Positions 34,387 to 43,054 of a stretch of 64,000 bases of DNA are shown piece after piece (within the stretch, counting starts at the first letter, position 1; every line of letters starts with the position of its first letter). The stretch is from Bacteroidia bacterium (lineage in GTDB: Bacteria > Bacteroidota > Bacteroidia > CAIKAF01): positions 37,764-101,763 of the forward strand of contig JACVCJ010000011.1 in assembly GCA_016742095.1 (NCBI GenBank). The letters run 5' to 3'. The notes beneath the pieces were generated by a model that saw only the letters and a list, made by a program, of their open reading frames with translations, searched no databases and was not told where the DNA came from. Made by a program: the position numbers and the translations under genes.

Positions 34387-35076
34387 ATGGGAAAGAATAA
34401 ATTATTCCGTTTTGCACAAAACGAAACGTTCGAAAATGTATTTCAGCCGAATTTTTACGAAGTAAAGGAAGAAGGCTTCCCGCTGAAGGGAAAATGGCGG
34501 CAGGAATATTTCGGCAACGACAACCCGATCACCCTGGAACTGGGCTGCGGCAAGGGTGAATACACCATTGCCATGGCCAGACGTTACCCGGAGCGTAACT
34601 TTATCGGCGTAGATATCAAAGGCGCGCGTTTCTGGCGCGGTGCACGCACGGCGGTGGACGAAGGCATCCGGAACGTGGCCTTCCTGCGTACCCGCATCGA
34701 CCAGATCCCCAACTTTTTTGACAAAAGCGACCTGGTGAACGAGATCTGGGTGACCTTTCCCGATCCGCAGCCGCGTGAGAGCAAGATCAAGAAAAGACTT
34801 ACCGGCGTACAGATGGTGAACCGCTACCGCACCTTCCTTTCGCCCGAAGGCAGCATCAACCTGAAGAGCGACGACGATATGTTCTATGAATTTACGCTGG
34901 AAACCGTAAAGGAGAATCACTGGCCGCTGCTCGATTCCTGTCCCGACATCTACGGCCTGCGCCCTGACGATGAGTTGCTGGCCGGCGTGCAGACCTTTTA
35001 CGAACGCATGTGGCTCGAGATGGGCAAAAAGATCAAATACGTTAAATTCCGTCCCTTCCGCAGCAACGAGCGATAA
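34387..35076 (+). CDS. trmB: tRNA (guanine-N7)-methyltransferase TrmB
   Basis: A 229-residue SAM-dependent enzyme that makes m7G46 in tRNA. SAM-binding motif LELGCGKGEYTIAMARRYPERNFIGVDIKG is intact, with EIWVTFPDPQPRESKIKKRL as the family's DPWPKxRH-like block and RTRIDQIPNFF. I prefer the ATG at 34387 over the TTG at 34381. The next gene is convergent, with 5 bases between the stops. Confidence 0.95.
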   Translation: MGKNKLFRFAQNETFENVFQPNFYEVKEEGFPLKGKWRQEYFGNDNPITLELGCGKGEYTIAMARRYPERNFIGVDIKGARFWRGARTAVDEGIRNVAFLRTRIDQIPNFFDKSDLVNEIWVTFPDPQPRESKIKKRLTGVQMVNRYRTFLSPEGSINLKSDDDMFYEFTLETVKENHWPLLDSCPDIYGLRPDDELLAGVQTFYERMWLEMGKKIKYVKFRPFRSNER

Positions 35077-35081
35077 ACAGA

Positions 35082-36119
35082 TCAGGCAAGCGCCTGCGCC
35101 ACAAAAGCCGCAAAGTTGTCCACATCTTCTTCCCGGGTGTCCCAGCTGCACATAAAACGCGCTACATTGTCCTTTTCATCAAAAATGTAAAAGAAATACT
35201 CCTTTTGCAGGGTCTCGGTCATTTCACGCGGAATTTTACAGAACACGCCGTTCGCTTCTACCGCCTGCACAATTTCGAGTTGCGGTACGGCCGAGAGTTT
35301 ATCGGCCAGGCGCTTGGCCATGGCATTGGCATGCGAGGCATTCCGCAGCCAGAGGTCTTCCTCGAAAAAAGCCAGGAACTGGGCCGACAGGTAACGCATT
35401 TTACTGGCTAACTGCATGCTTTGTTTCCGTATGAATTTCGCTTCCGAAGCCAGTTCCGGGTTCAGGAATACCACGGCTTCACCCAGCATCAGCCCGTTTT
35501 TGGTACCGCCGAAACTGAGCACGTCCACCCCGGTGTCGCGCAGCATTTCCTTAAAGCCGATGCCCAGTGAAGCGGCCGCATTGCTGATGCGCGCCCCGTC
35601 CACATGCACGTACATACCGTGTCCGTGAGCAAACTCGCAGATGGCCGCCAGCTGATCACGGGTATATATCGTGCCGAATTCCGTACTCTGGGTCAGCGAG
35701 ATCACCTGCTGCTGCACCTGGTGCTCGTCGCCCCGGTGTTTCAGGCGGGTCTGTATGGCCTGTACGTTCAGTTTGGCATCGGCACAATGAATATCGATCA
35801 GTTTACAGCCCGTGAATTTTTCCGGTGCGCCGCACTCGTCTTCATTGATGTGCGCCGCCTCCGTACAGATAACGGCGTTGTAGGAACGTGTAAGCGCCTG
35901 CAGACCTACCACATTGGCCCCGGTGCCGTTGAACACGAAAAAGGTCTCCGTTCCCGGCCCGAAAATATCCCTGAATTTCTGCAGGGCGGCTTCGGTATAG
36001 GGATCTGAACCGTACCCGCGGGCATGCCCGGTATTGGCTTCCTGTATGGCCTTAAGTACCTGCGGATGAATACCCGCGTTGTTATCCGATGCGAAGGAGC
36101 GTTTTAAAGAGAACTGCAT
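35082..36119 (-). CDS. low-specificity threonine aldolase
   Basis: A 345-residue PLP enzyme of the beta-eliminating lyase/threonine aldolase family, splitting L-threonine or allo-threonine to glycine and acetaldehyde. The start at the ATG ending 36119 (MQFSLKRSFASDNNAGIHP) is where family N-termini begin. Visible motifs are NGTGANVVGLQALTRSYNAVIC, HVDGARISNAAASLG and SFGGTKNGLMLGEAVVF with the PLP lysine. Divergent from the methyltransferase gene with 38 bases between starts. Confidence 0.92.
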   Translation of the reverse strand: MQFSLKRSFASDNNAGIHPQVLKAIQEANTGHARGYGSDPYTEAALQKFRDIFGPGTETFFVFNGTGANVVGLQALTRSYNAVICTEAAHINEDECGAPEKFTGCKLIDIHCADAKLNVQAIQTRLKHRGDEHQVQQQVISLTQSTEFGTIYTRDQLAAICEFAHGHGMYVHVDGARISNAAASLGIGFKEMLRDTGVDVLSFGGTKNGLMLGEAVVFLNPELASEAKFIRKQSMQLASKMRYLSAQFLAFFEEDLWLRNASHANAMAKRLADKLSAVPQLEIVQAVEANGVFCKIPREMTETLQKEYFFYIFDEKDNVARFMCSWDTREEDVDNFAAFVAQALA

Positions 36120-36157
36120 AACGATGAAATGTGAACAATAATACGCAATTTTGCAGC

Positions 36158-36892
36158 ATGGAAGACACAAAAGCCTGGTTCGAGAGCTGGTTCGATACCC
36201 CGTATTACCACATCCTGTATGCACACCGCAATGATTCGGAAGCGCAGGCATTCATCGACCGGCTTGTGGACCATCTGCAGCCCCCGGCAGGCATTCAGCT
36301 GCTGGACGTGGCCTGCGGCAAGGGCCGGCACAGCAATTATTTTGCCGAAAAAGGCTTTCGGGTGGACGGTATCGACCTCTCGCCCGAGAACATACGCTAT
36401 GCCCGAGAACACGCCGCTGCCGGCACGCAGTTCTTTATCCGCGACATGCGCTCCACAAACGAAGAGAACCGTTACGAATGGGTGGTGAACCTGTTCACCA
36501 GTTTCGGTTACTTTGATACGCCGGCCGAGAATAAAAAAGTACTGCAGGAAATTTACCGCGCCCTGAAACCCGGCGGCACTTTTATTTTCGATTACCTGAA
36601 CCCGCATTTCGTACGCCGCAACCTGCAGCAGACCTCTTACACCGAAAAAGGCAATGTGCAGATACGTACCCGTAAAAGCGAACAGGACGGGCATGTGGTA
36701 AAGGAGATCTGCGTACGCGACGGCGATAAGGACCTGCGTTTCGAAGAAAAGGTAAAACTGCTGGAACCGGCTTTGCTGCGCAGCTGGCTGGAAGAAACCG
36801 GTTTTACCATCGTGGAGACCTGGGGCGATTATACGCTGAGTCCCCTGCTGGAGCACGCTTCGCCACGTTCGGTATTCTATGCCCGAAAATAA
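36158..36892 (+). CDS. class I SAM-dependent methyltransferase
   Basis: A 244-residue Rossmann methyltransferase. Motif I is LLDVACGKGRHSNYFAEKGFRVDGIDLS and motif II region is NLFTSFGYFDTPAENKKVLQEIYRALKPGGTFIFDYLNP. The start is the ATG at 36158 (MEDTKAWFESWF); the GTG at 36131 is less likely. The substrate is unknown; the family includes small-molecule methyltransferases. TTTTGCAGCATG just upstream resembles the near-leaderless promoter of the SDR gene, but its first T is missing. Confidence 0.9.
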   Translation: MEDTKAWFESWFDTPYYHILYAHRNDSEAQAFIDRLVDHLQPPAGIQLLDVACGKGRHSNYFAEKGFRVDGIDLSPENIRYAREHAAAGTQFFIRDMRSTNEENRYEWVVNLFTSFGYFDTPAENKKVLQEIYRALKPGGTFIFDYLNPHFVRRNLQQTSYTEKGNVQIRTRKSEQDGHVVKEICVRDGDKDLRFEEKVKLLEPALLRSWLEETGFTIVETWGDYTLSPLLEHASPRSVFYARK

Positions 36893-36938
36893 ACAAAATT
36901 GATTTTTTCGATATTTACATTACCGTAACCTATGGCAA

Positions 36939-36970
36939 TTTGGTGAGAACGCAGGGGTGCATTACCTTTG
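36939..36970 (+). promoter_or_regulatory. promoter of the peroxiredoxin gene
   Basis: TTTG (36939-36942), 20 bases, TACCTTTG (36963-36970): an exact Bacteroidetes -33/-7 pair, predicting a start near 36975 and a leader of about 28 bases. Confidence 0.8.
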
Positions 36971-37003
36971 CAGTGTTCAATAACCAAAAAAAATTCAAAA
37001 AAC

Positions 37004-37633
37004 ATGGCATTAGTAGGTAAAAAAGCTCCCTCGTTCAAGGCGGCAGCAGTAGTAAACGGCGAAGAGATCGTGGAAAATTTCTCACTGGACCAGTTCATCG
37101 GTAAAAAATACGTACTGTTCTTCTTCTATCCGAAAGACTTTACGTTTGTTTGTCCTACCGAACTGTGGGCTTTCCAGGAGCACCTGGAAGAATTTAAAGC
37201 ACGCAACGTAGAAGTGGTAGCTGCCTCTACCGATACAGAACAAAGTCACTGGGGCTGGTTACAGCTCGAGAAGAACAAAGGCGGTATCCAGGGCATTACT
37301 TACCCGATCGTGGCCGATACCAATAAAACCATTTCATACAACTACGGCGTTCTCAACGGCGACTTCGAATGGAACGAAGCCGGTCACCTGACCGCTACGG
37401 CCGAACTGATCGCTTACCGTGGTCTGTTCCTGATCGACAAGAACGGCGTTGTACAGCACGAACTCATCAACAACCTGCCGCTGGGCCGCAACGTAAAAGA
37501 AGCCCTGCGTATGGTAGACGCTCTTCAGTATTTCGAGGAGAAAGGTGAAGTTTGTCCCGCCAACTGGGAAAAAGGTAAAGAAGGTATGAGCGCTTCACAC
37601 AGCGGTGTGGCCGATTACCTGTCCAAACACTAA
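37004..37633 (+). CDS. 2-Cys peroxiredoxin (AhpC/Prx1 type)
   Basis: A 209-residue typical 2-Cys peroxiredoxin that reduces hydrogen and organic peroxides. The peroxidatic site is FYPKDFTFVCPTELWAF near residue 47, and the resolving cysteine lies in GEVCPANWEKG near residue 171. The ATG at 37004 (MALVGKKAPSF) follows a well-placed promoter. Own promoter and a strong terminator mark it as a single-gene unit. Probably reduced by thioredoxin or AhpF, neither of which is in the window. Confidence 0.95.
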   Translation: MALVGKKAPSFKAAAVVNGEEIVENFSLDQFIGKKYVLFFFYPKDFTFVCPTELWAFQEHLEEFKARNVEVVAASTDTEQSHWGWLQLEKNKGGIQGITYPIVADTNKTISYNYGVLNGDFEWNEAGHLTATAELIAYRGLFLIDKNGVVQHELINNLPLGRNVKEALRMVDALQYFEEKGEVCPANWEKGKEGMSASHSGVADYLSKH

Positions 37634-37661
37634 GAGGTTTTACCGTTTTACGGACATAATT

Positions 37662-37700
37662 AAAGCCGTCAGTCGTTCAGATTGACGGCTTTTTGCTTTT
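37662..37700 (+). terminator. terminator of the peroxiredoxin gene
   Basis: AAAGCCGTCA (37662-37671) and TGACGGCTTT (37683-37692) form a perfect 10-pair stem with an 11-base loop, followed by a T-tract. Confidence 0.9.
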
Positions 37701-37711
37701 TTTGCAATGTC

Positions 37712-39277
37712 ATGTCAGCCTTCCGCCGGATATACGATACGCTGCCGCGTTATACCAGGCAACACCTGGCCGGCATGCTCATTACCGTACTGCTGCTTAG
37801 CTGCGGGGCGCTGAGCATCCCGCGCCTCGGGGTAAGCTGGGACGAACCGGCGCAGCACCACATCGGCAGGGCCAATTACAATTATATCACAAAAGGTGAT
37901 ACCGCACTTTTCGGCATGAAGGACCGCGTGTACGGCCCCGTATTCGAACTGGCCCTGGTCTGTGCCGAAGAGAGCATCCTGCCCGACGATAGCCGTACGA
38001 TCTACCTCTTCCGCCATTATACCACATTTGCCCTTTTCTGCCTGGCCGCTTACGTTTTTTATTGCCTCTGCCTGCGGGCCTTCTCCTCCAGGGGTGCTGC
38101 CCTGGCCGGAATGCTGCTGCTGGTGCTGTGCCCGCGTATCCTGGGGCATTCTTACTTCAATACCAAGGATATTCCCTTTCTCTGCCTGCAGATCTTCAGC
38201 ATGTATGCCTTGTACAGGGCTGTTTTCGAAGAAAAGATACGCATCGGGTGGTGGCTGATCTTTGCCGTTCTTACAGGTATTCTGATCAATATACGCATTA
38301 TGGGTGTGGCCACCTGGACCGCCGGACTGATCGCATTTACACTTATGTCCATTTACAGACACGAGTGGAAAAAATTATTCTGGATACCCGTTTTTATGCT
38401 GCTTAGCGCCGCTGTGCTCTACGCCGGCTGGCCGCTGTTATGGCAGGCTCCGTTCAAAAATTTTGCCCTGGCCTACAATACCATGGCCCATTTTCCCTGG
38501 GAGGGCACTACCCGGCTCTTCGGCGAAGATATAAAGGCCGGCGCCAGGCCCGTATATTACGCCCTCGGCTGGATGCGCGTCAGCATACCTGTTCTGAGCA
38601 TTGCGCTTTGCATAGGCGGACTGCTGTTCCTGCTCTTTCGGACTGTACGTTTCCGTAACAACACGCCCCTGCTCATCTTCGGGTGGATACAGGCCCTGTG
38701 TTCCTGGGGCGTACTGTGTATCGTGCTGCAGCAGGGATCGGTGCTGTATGACGACTGGCGGCATCTCTATTTCCTGTGGCCCGGGTTTGTGTGGAACGCC
38801 GTATGGCTCCTGTACGAAGCCGACCGCAAACTGCGTCCGCAGCTGCGCCTGTTTATGCGGACGGCGGGTATCGTCTATGCCCTGAGCATTGTGTTTGCCC
38901 TGGTTCGCCTTTTTCCGTATCACTACGTCTACTTCAACGAAACCGTTCCTTCCCGCGAAAATTACCGCATTCAGCAGTTCGAGATGGATTACTGGGGCCT
39001 CAGTTACTACGAAGGCATACAGTACATACTGGCGCATGATCCGCGGCCTGAGATACACATTATGTCCTTTACCCAGGCCAGGGTACCGGCCTTTCTGCTG
39101 CTGAAGCCGGAAGAAAAAAGGGCCGTAAATGCCGGGGGAATTCCCGATGCCGGTTACCTGATGACCATTACGCGTTTTCACCGCCTGGATGCACACGATC
39201 TGAAAGAATTTCCGGTACTTTACCACAGTATTTACCGCGAAGGAAGCCCTATATTGCAGATATGGAAAAAACAGTAA
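37712..39277 (+). CDS. multispanning membrane glycosyltransferase (GT39/ArnT-like)
   Basis: A 521-residue protein with roughly ten membrane helices. The first periplasmic loop carries GVSWDEPAQHHIG, the acidic signature of GT-C enzymes such as protein O-mannosyltransferase and ArnT. Its start (ATG 37712, MSAFRRIYDTLP) lies 20 bases after the peroxiredoxin terminator. It probably transfers a sugar from a polyprenyl-phosphate donor on the outer side of the inner membrane. It overlaps a GT2 gene by 16 bases, which could supply that donor. Exact substrates unknown. Confidence 0.82.
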   Translation: MSAFRRIYDTLPRYTRQHLAGMLITVLLLSCGALSIPRLGVSWDEPAQHHIGRANYNYITKGDTALFGMKDRVYGPVFELALVCAEESILPDDSRTIYLFRHYTTFALFCLAAYVFYCLCLRAFSSRGAALAGMLLLVLCPRILGHSYFNTKDIPFLCLQIFSMYALYRAVFEEKIRIGWWLIFAVLTGILINIRIMGVATWTAGLIAFTLMSIYRHEWKKLFWIPVFMLLSAAVLYAGWPLLWQAPFKNFALAYNTMAHFPWEGTTRLFGEDIKAGARPVYYALGWMRVSIPVLSIALCIGGLLFLLFRTVRFRNNTPLLIFGWIQALCSWGVLCIVLQQGSVLYDDWRHLYFLWPGFVWNAVWLLYEADRKLRPQLRLFMRTAGIVYALSIVFALVRLFPYHYVYFNETVPSRENYRIQQFEMDYWGLSYYEGIQYILAHDPRPEIHIMSFTQARVPAFLLLKPEEKRAVNAGGIPDAGYLMTITRFHRLDAHDLKEFPVLYHSIYREGSPILQIWKKQ

Positions 39278-40008
39278 GCGCAGAGATCGGTCTGGTCATT
39301 CCCTGTTTCAACGAAGAAAACAGGCTGGATATGGCCGCTTTCGGGCATTTCCTGGATACTTTTCCGCAATTTTTCCTCTGTTTTGTAGACGACGGCAGTA
39401 CAGACCGCACGGCCGATCTGCTGAAAAGCTTCTGTACTTCGCGGGAACGCTGCCGCGTACTGCACCTGGAACAGAACCGGGGCAAGGCCGAAGCCGTACG
39501 CCACGGGATGCTCTGGCTGAACCGCCACGGCGATATTCCCTTCCTGGGCTATTTTGATGCCGACCTCTCCGCGCCGCCCGATTTTGCACTGGAATTACGG
39601 GAGACCCTGTTACAGAGACCGGGTACCTGGATGGTTTTCGGATCCCGTCAACTGGCCGACAAGCAGCACATCATCCGCCGCAAACGCAGGCACCTGGCCG
39701 GCCGTTTCGTCTCCGCCCTGATCAATTTTGCCGTAAAGGCCCGCTTCAGCGATACCCAGTGCGGCGCCAAACTTTTTCCTGCCGAAGCCGTACATCCCCT
39801 GTTCCAGGAACCGTTTCTCTCTTCCTGGATATTCGATGTGGAGCTGATCCAGCGCATCTGCAACCGCTTCGGTCACAGCGAAGGCATGGCCCGTATAACC
39901 GAGATCCCCGTAAGCCGTTGGCGCGATGTAGGGGATTCCAAAGTAAGTCCGGGATATATTTTCAAGCTTTTCGGAGAACTGCGAAGGATACGCCGCACAG
40001 CTTCCTGA
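39262..40008 (+). CDS. dolichol-phosphate-sugar synthase-like GT2
   Basis: A 248-residue soluble GT2 enzyme of the DPM1/ALG5-like group. Motifs are LVIPCFNEENRLDM, FVDDGSTDRTADLL, LGYFDADLSAPPDF with the metal-binding DxD, DTQCGAKLFPAEAV and EIPVSRWRDVGDSKV near the end. Such enzymes load a sugar on undecaprenyl or dolichyl phosphate. It overlaps the GT39-like membrane gene by 16 bases, so a donor-maker/transferase pair is likely (inference). Confidence 0.9.
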   Translation: MEKTVSAEIGLVIPCFNEENRLDMAAFGHFLDTFPQFFLCFVDDGSTDRTADLLKSFCTSRERCRVLHLEQNRGKAEAVRHGMLWLNRHGDIPFLGYFDADLSAPPDFALELRETLLQRPGTWMVFGSRQLADKQHIIRRKRRHLAGRFVSALINFAVKARFSDTQCGAKLFPAEAVHPLFQEPFLSSWIFDVELIQRICNRFGHSEGMARITEIPVSRWRDVGDSKVSPGYIFKLFGELRRIRRTAS

Positions 40009-40018
40009 TGCCTATACG

Positions 40019-42088
40019 TTATTTCTTCTCTGCCTTCGCGGCTTTTTTATTCCGCAGTTCGTAACGGCACAAACCTTCCTTCAGATATTTCACGTAATCG
40101 TCTTTAGACATATAGCCTTTGCCCTTGGGGTCGGCCAGCAGTTTACCATTGTTGTCCACCAGTACGTACAGCGGCTGTGCGTTCTGGTTGTAGTAGCGGA
40201 TCTGGAACTGGGCCCATTTTTCGCCCACGGTGGTGCCCACTTCGCCGTCCAGCTTGGTAAAATACTGTTCTTTCGGCAGATCGTCGGGTTTATCACAATA
40301 CAATGATGCCACTACGTAATCGTCGCTCAGCATTTTGAACACTTCAGGCTCTATCCATACGTTCTCTTCCATTTTGCGGCAGTTCACACAGTTGATGCCG
40401 GTAAAATCGAGCAGTACGGGTCTGCCTTTTTCCTGGGCTACTTCCATGGCCTCTTCGTAATCGTGGTAGCAGTTCAGGCCCAGGGGACAATCCGAAGCCT
40501 CGCGGTTCCACTCGCTGTAATACGACGGAGGCGGGAAACCGCTGATGAGGCGCAGCGGGTAGCTGAACAGACCGGGGATCAGGTAGATCACAAAAGCCAG
40601 GGTAAGCAGGCCCATCAGGACGCTGGGTATCGAGACCTTACTACTGTCGCCGTCGCTCTTGAACTTGAGTTTACCGAAGAGGTACAGCGTAAGCGCACCG
40701 AAAATGGCGATCCAGATGGCAATAAATACTTCGCGGTTCAGGAAACCCCAGTGAAATTCCAGGTCGGCATTACTCAGGAACTTAAAGGCAAAGGCCAGTT
40801 CCAGCATACCGAGTACAATTTTCACGCTGTTGAGCCAGTTGCCCGATTTGGGCATGGAGTTGAGGAGTCCGGGGAAGGCCGCAAACACGGCAAAAGGCAG
40901 GGCCAGGGCCAGCGAGAAGCCGAACATACCGGCCAGCGGTCCCGAGGTATTCCCGTTCTGCGCCGCTTCTACCAGCAGGGTACCGATGATAGGCCCCGTA
41001 CAGGAGAAGGACACCAGCGAAAGCGTAAAGGCCATGAAGAAAATGCCGAGCAGTCCGCCGCGGTTCGAAGCGCTGTCCACCTTATTCACAAAGGCCTGGG
41101 GCAGTGTAATTTCGAAGGCGCCGAAGAAAGAAATGGCAAACAGCACGAATATGATAAAGAAGGCCAGGTTCACATAGCCGTCCGTAGATACTTTGTTAAG
41201 CGCTTCCGGGCCGAACATCAGGGTGATCACGAAGCCCAGGAAGGTATAAATGAGAATGATGGAAAGTGCGTATATGGATGCATTGCGGATACCGGCCGCA
41301 CGCGTTTTACTCTGCTTGGTAAAGAAACTTACGGTAAGCGGTATCATGGGAAAGATACAGGGCATGAGCAGGGCTACAAAACCGCCCAGGAAACCTTCCA
41401 GGAAGATGGTCCAGAAATTGCCTTCTTCATACTGGGCATCGCCGCAGGCTTTTTCCAGTCCCTCGATGGCCTCTTTACTGTATTTCTGGGGTTCGGGCAC
41501 GCGGAAGGAAGAACCGTCGTCCTCCTCATCGTCTTTTGCCGGTTTTTCGGGAGCTGCAGGGGCCGTTTTGGCCGAATCGGCACCGACGGCGGGTGCGGGA
41601 GATGTTTCTTCGCCACAGTTATCGCCCTGCGGGTTTCCCGGTATGCTGAAGGTCTTTTTCAGCTTCATGAAGGGGATACACATGCCCGTAACGTCGGAGC
41701 AGGACTGCCCGGTGAGCAGCACTTCCAGCTCGAAAGGTTCTCTGGAACACACTTCGATCTGTTGTTCAAACGTGGCGCTGTTCTCAAAATAACGCGCCGT
41801 ACCCTGCATAATATCGTCGTACTCTTCTTTGTACTTTGGCTCCTTCACCTTGCCGACGCGCTTGTATCCCGACTTCGTTTTAAAAACGAATTCGAGCGGG
41901 ATGAATACCGGATCGGTATACTGCGAATAGAGGTGCCAGGTGGGCTCGATGCTCGCCTTGAACTGCAGCACGCCTTCCTTTTCAGATTTTGCTTTGTAGG
42001 ACACGCTCCATTTTACAGGTTCCTGCACCTGGGCATGAAGCAGCGACCCGAAAAGAAGGGCTGCAAAAAGTACATAGATTTTGCGCAT
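40019..42088 (-). CDS. thiol:disulfide interchange protein DsbD-like
   Basis: A 689-residue inner-membrane reductant carrier. After the signal MRKIYVLFAALLFGSLLHAQ comes an N-terminal DsbD-alpha-like domain (about 25-170), then a linker rich in Ala, Pro, Glu and Asp. Eight or so membrane helices follow with the Cys pair in LLMPCIFPMIPL and SFSCTGPIIGT, and a thioredoxin-like C-terminal domain with DFTGINCVNCRKMEENVW (CVNC). It transfers electrons from cytosolic thioredoxin to periplasmic disulfides. Single-gene unit, divergent from mraZ. Confidence 0.94.
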   Translation of the reverse strand: MRKIYVLFAALLFGSLLHAQVQEPVKWSVSYKAKSEKEGVLQFKASIEPTWHLYSQYTDPVFIPLEFVFKTKSGYKRVGKVKEPKYKEEYDDIMQGTARYFENSATFEQQIEVCSREPFELEVLLTGQSCSDVTGMCIPFMKLKKTFSIPGNPQGDNCGEETSPAPAVGADSAKTAPAAPEKPAKDDEEDDGSSFRVPEPQKYSKEAIEGLEKACGDAQYEEGNFWTIFLEGFLGGFVALLMPCIFPMIPLTVSFFTKQSKTRAAGIRNASIYALSIILIYTFLGFVITLMFGPEALNKVSTDGYVNLAFFIIFVLFAISFFGAFEITLPQAFVNKVDSASNRGGLLGIFFMAFTLSLVSFSCTGPIIGTLLVEAAQNGNTSGPLAGMFGFSLALALPFAVFAAFPGLLNSMPKSGNWLNSVKIVLGMLELAFAFKFLSNADLEFHWGFLNREVFIAIWIAIFGALTLYLFGKLKFKSDGDSSKVSIPSVLMGLLTLAFVIYLIPGLFSYPLRLISGFPPPSYYSEWNREASDCPLGLNCYHDYEEAMEVAQEKGRPVLLDFTGINCVNCRKMEENVWIEPEVFKMLSDDYVVASLYCDKPDDLPKEQYFTKLDGEVGTTVGEKWAQFQIRYYNQNAQPLYVLVDNNGKLLADPKGKGYMSKDDYVKYLKEGLCRYELRNKKAAKAEKK

Positions 42089-42586
42089 GAGTGAGTTTAC
42101 GTTTTTTCGGATTCAAAGAAAAACAAAATTACATGCAAAGAGTGCCAAAGAAATGTTAAAGGTCAAAAGCAGGCAATACAAGGCTTTGCAGGCAATTTAT
42201 CCCAGTGAACCGATAGGGAAAAAACCCGTACGGAAGCGATGGATGCGGCCTTTCCGCAAAAACGTATACACAAAGTGTATTTATGCGGGTTCCCGAAGCT
42301 CTCCAACGCACTGATGTACAGCGCCGTTTCACGTTATGAACAGATATGAACAGGTTTTGGGCCTGACACCGTTTCCCACCGCGAAAAGAGCAAAAAGCCA
42401 AAAGCTACTTACAAGGCTAAAATTCAATACTATACAAAATTTCAAAAAATCGATATTAACAAGTTTTCAACTTTTTTCACAGAAAAAACGAAACAAAGTT
42501 TTCAACAAAGTGGTAAAAGATGGATAAATGTGGAAGAAAGTGGGAGATTTTTCAATACTTTTACTCCGCAGTTTCGAAACACGCAA
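42089..42586. other. intergenic region, 498 bases, upstream of the dcw cluster
   Basis: The region separates the divergent dsbD and mraZ genes. On the dsbD side, TAATTTTG on the minus strand (42131-42124) is a possible -7 element. The middle ~250 bases hold no credible gene, tRNA or repeat. The AT-rich right part has the 11-base repeat AAGTTTTCAAC twice, at 42461-42471 and 42496-42506, followed directly by the MraZ box array listed below. TACTTTTA at 42556-42563 is a near match to a -7 element for mraZ. Confidence 0.6.
42507..42545 (+). promoter_or_regulatory. putative MraZ operator: four TGG boxes at 10-bp spacing
   Basis: TGGT (42511), TGGA (42521), TGGA (42531) and TGGG (42541) start exactly ten bases apart, each after an A-rich tetramer (AAAG, AAGA, AATG, AAAG). 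MraZ of E. coli binds TGGG repeats with 10-base periodicity upstream of mraZ, and the mycoplasma protein binds AAAGTG repeats; this array combines both features. It ends 42 bases before the mraZ ATG at 42587, upstream of the near -7 element at 42556, so bound MraZ would cover the -33 region. Confidence 0.7.
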
Positions 42587-43054
42587 ATGATAAGCCTTAT
42601 AGGAGAATACGATTGCAAAGTGGACAGCAAAGGCCGCTTTATGTTTCCGGCAGGACTCCGGAAGCAGCTGGGCGAAGCCTTCGACAAAGGCTTTGTGCTC
42701 AATCGTAACCTTCACCGTAAGTGCCTGGTCCTATACACACTGGACGAATGGAACAAACTCAATAAAAAGCTGAAGGGCCTCAACCGTCTCATCGCCAAGG
42801 AAGACATGCTGGTCCGTCGCATATTGGGCGGGGCCACCCCGGTGGAGGCAGACAGTGCGGGTCGGCTGCTCATTCCCAGATCGCTGGGCGACTATGCAGC
42901 CCTGGCCTCCGATGTAAAGGTGCTGGGCAGCAACAACGTAGTGGAGATATGGGATAAAGCGGCCTACGAGGCGATCATGAGTGAAGAAATTGACATGGAA
43001 AGTTTGGCCGAAGATGTGTTAAGTAAGCTAAATTTTTCTGAAGACGATGAGTAA
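42587..43054 (+). CDS. mraZ: transcriptional regulator MraZ
   Basis: A 155-residue DNA-binding protein with two AbrB-like modules carrying the DxxxR signatures, DSKGR (FMFPAGLR follows) and DSAGR (LLIPRSL follows). It forms a ring that binds its own promoter and controls the division cluster. The start is the ATG at 42587 (MISLIGEYD); the longer frame would translate through the operator. It is the first gene of the dcw cluster and overlaps rsmH by 8 bases. Confidence 0.95.
   Translation: MISLIGEYDCKVDSKGRFMFPAGLRKQLGEAFDKGFVLNRNLHRKCLVLYTLDEWNKLNKKLKGLNRLIAKEDMLVRRILGGATPVEADSAGRLLIPRSLGDYAALASDVKVLGSNNVVEIWDKAAYEAIMSEEIDMESLAEDVLSKLNFSEDDE

Noticed and set aside
40463..42094. 543-codon open frame on the plus strand
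   Set aside because: It is antisense to dsbD, whose translation has clear domains and Cys motifs. The antisense product is low in hydrophobic order and has no recognisable motif.
42237..42330. possible tRNA in the dsbD-mraZ gap (GGGTTCCCGAAG)
   Set aside because: No T-arm GTTCGANNC, no acceptor-stem complement and no anticodon arm could be built around it.
42156..42401. 81-codon open frame in the dsbD-mraZ gap
   Set aside because: No signal peptide, no motif, no promoter and no neighbour with which it would be cotranscribed.
42511..42545. DnaA-box-like sequences (TGGATAA, TGTGGAAG) suggesting a replication origin
   Set aside because: Each has at least two mismatches to TGTGGATAA, no dnaA, dnaN or gyrase gene is near, and the exact 10-base period fits MraZ boxes better.
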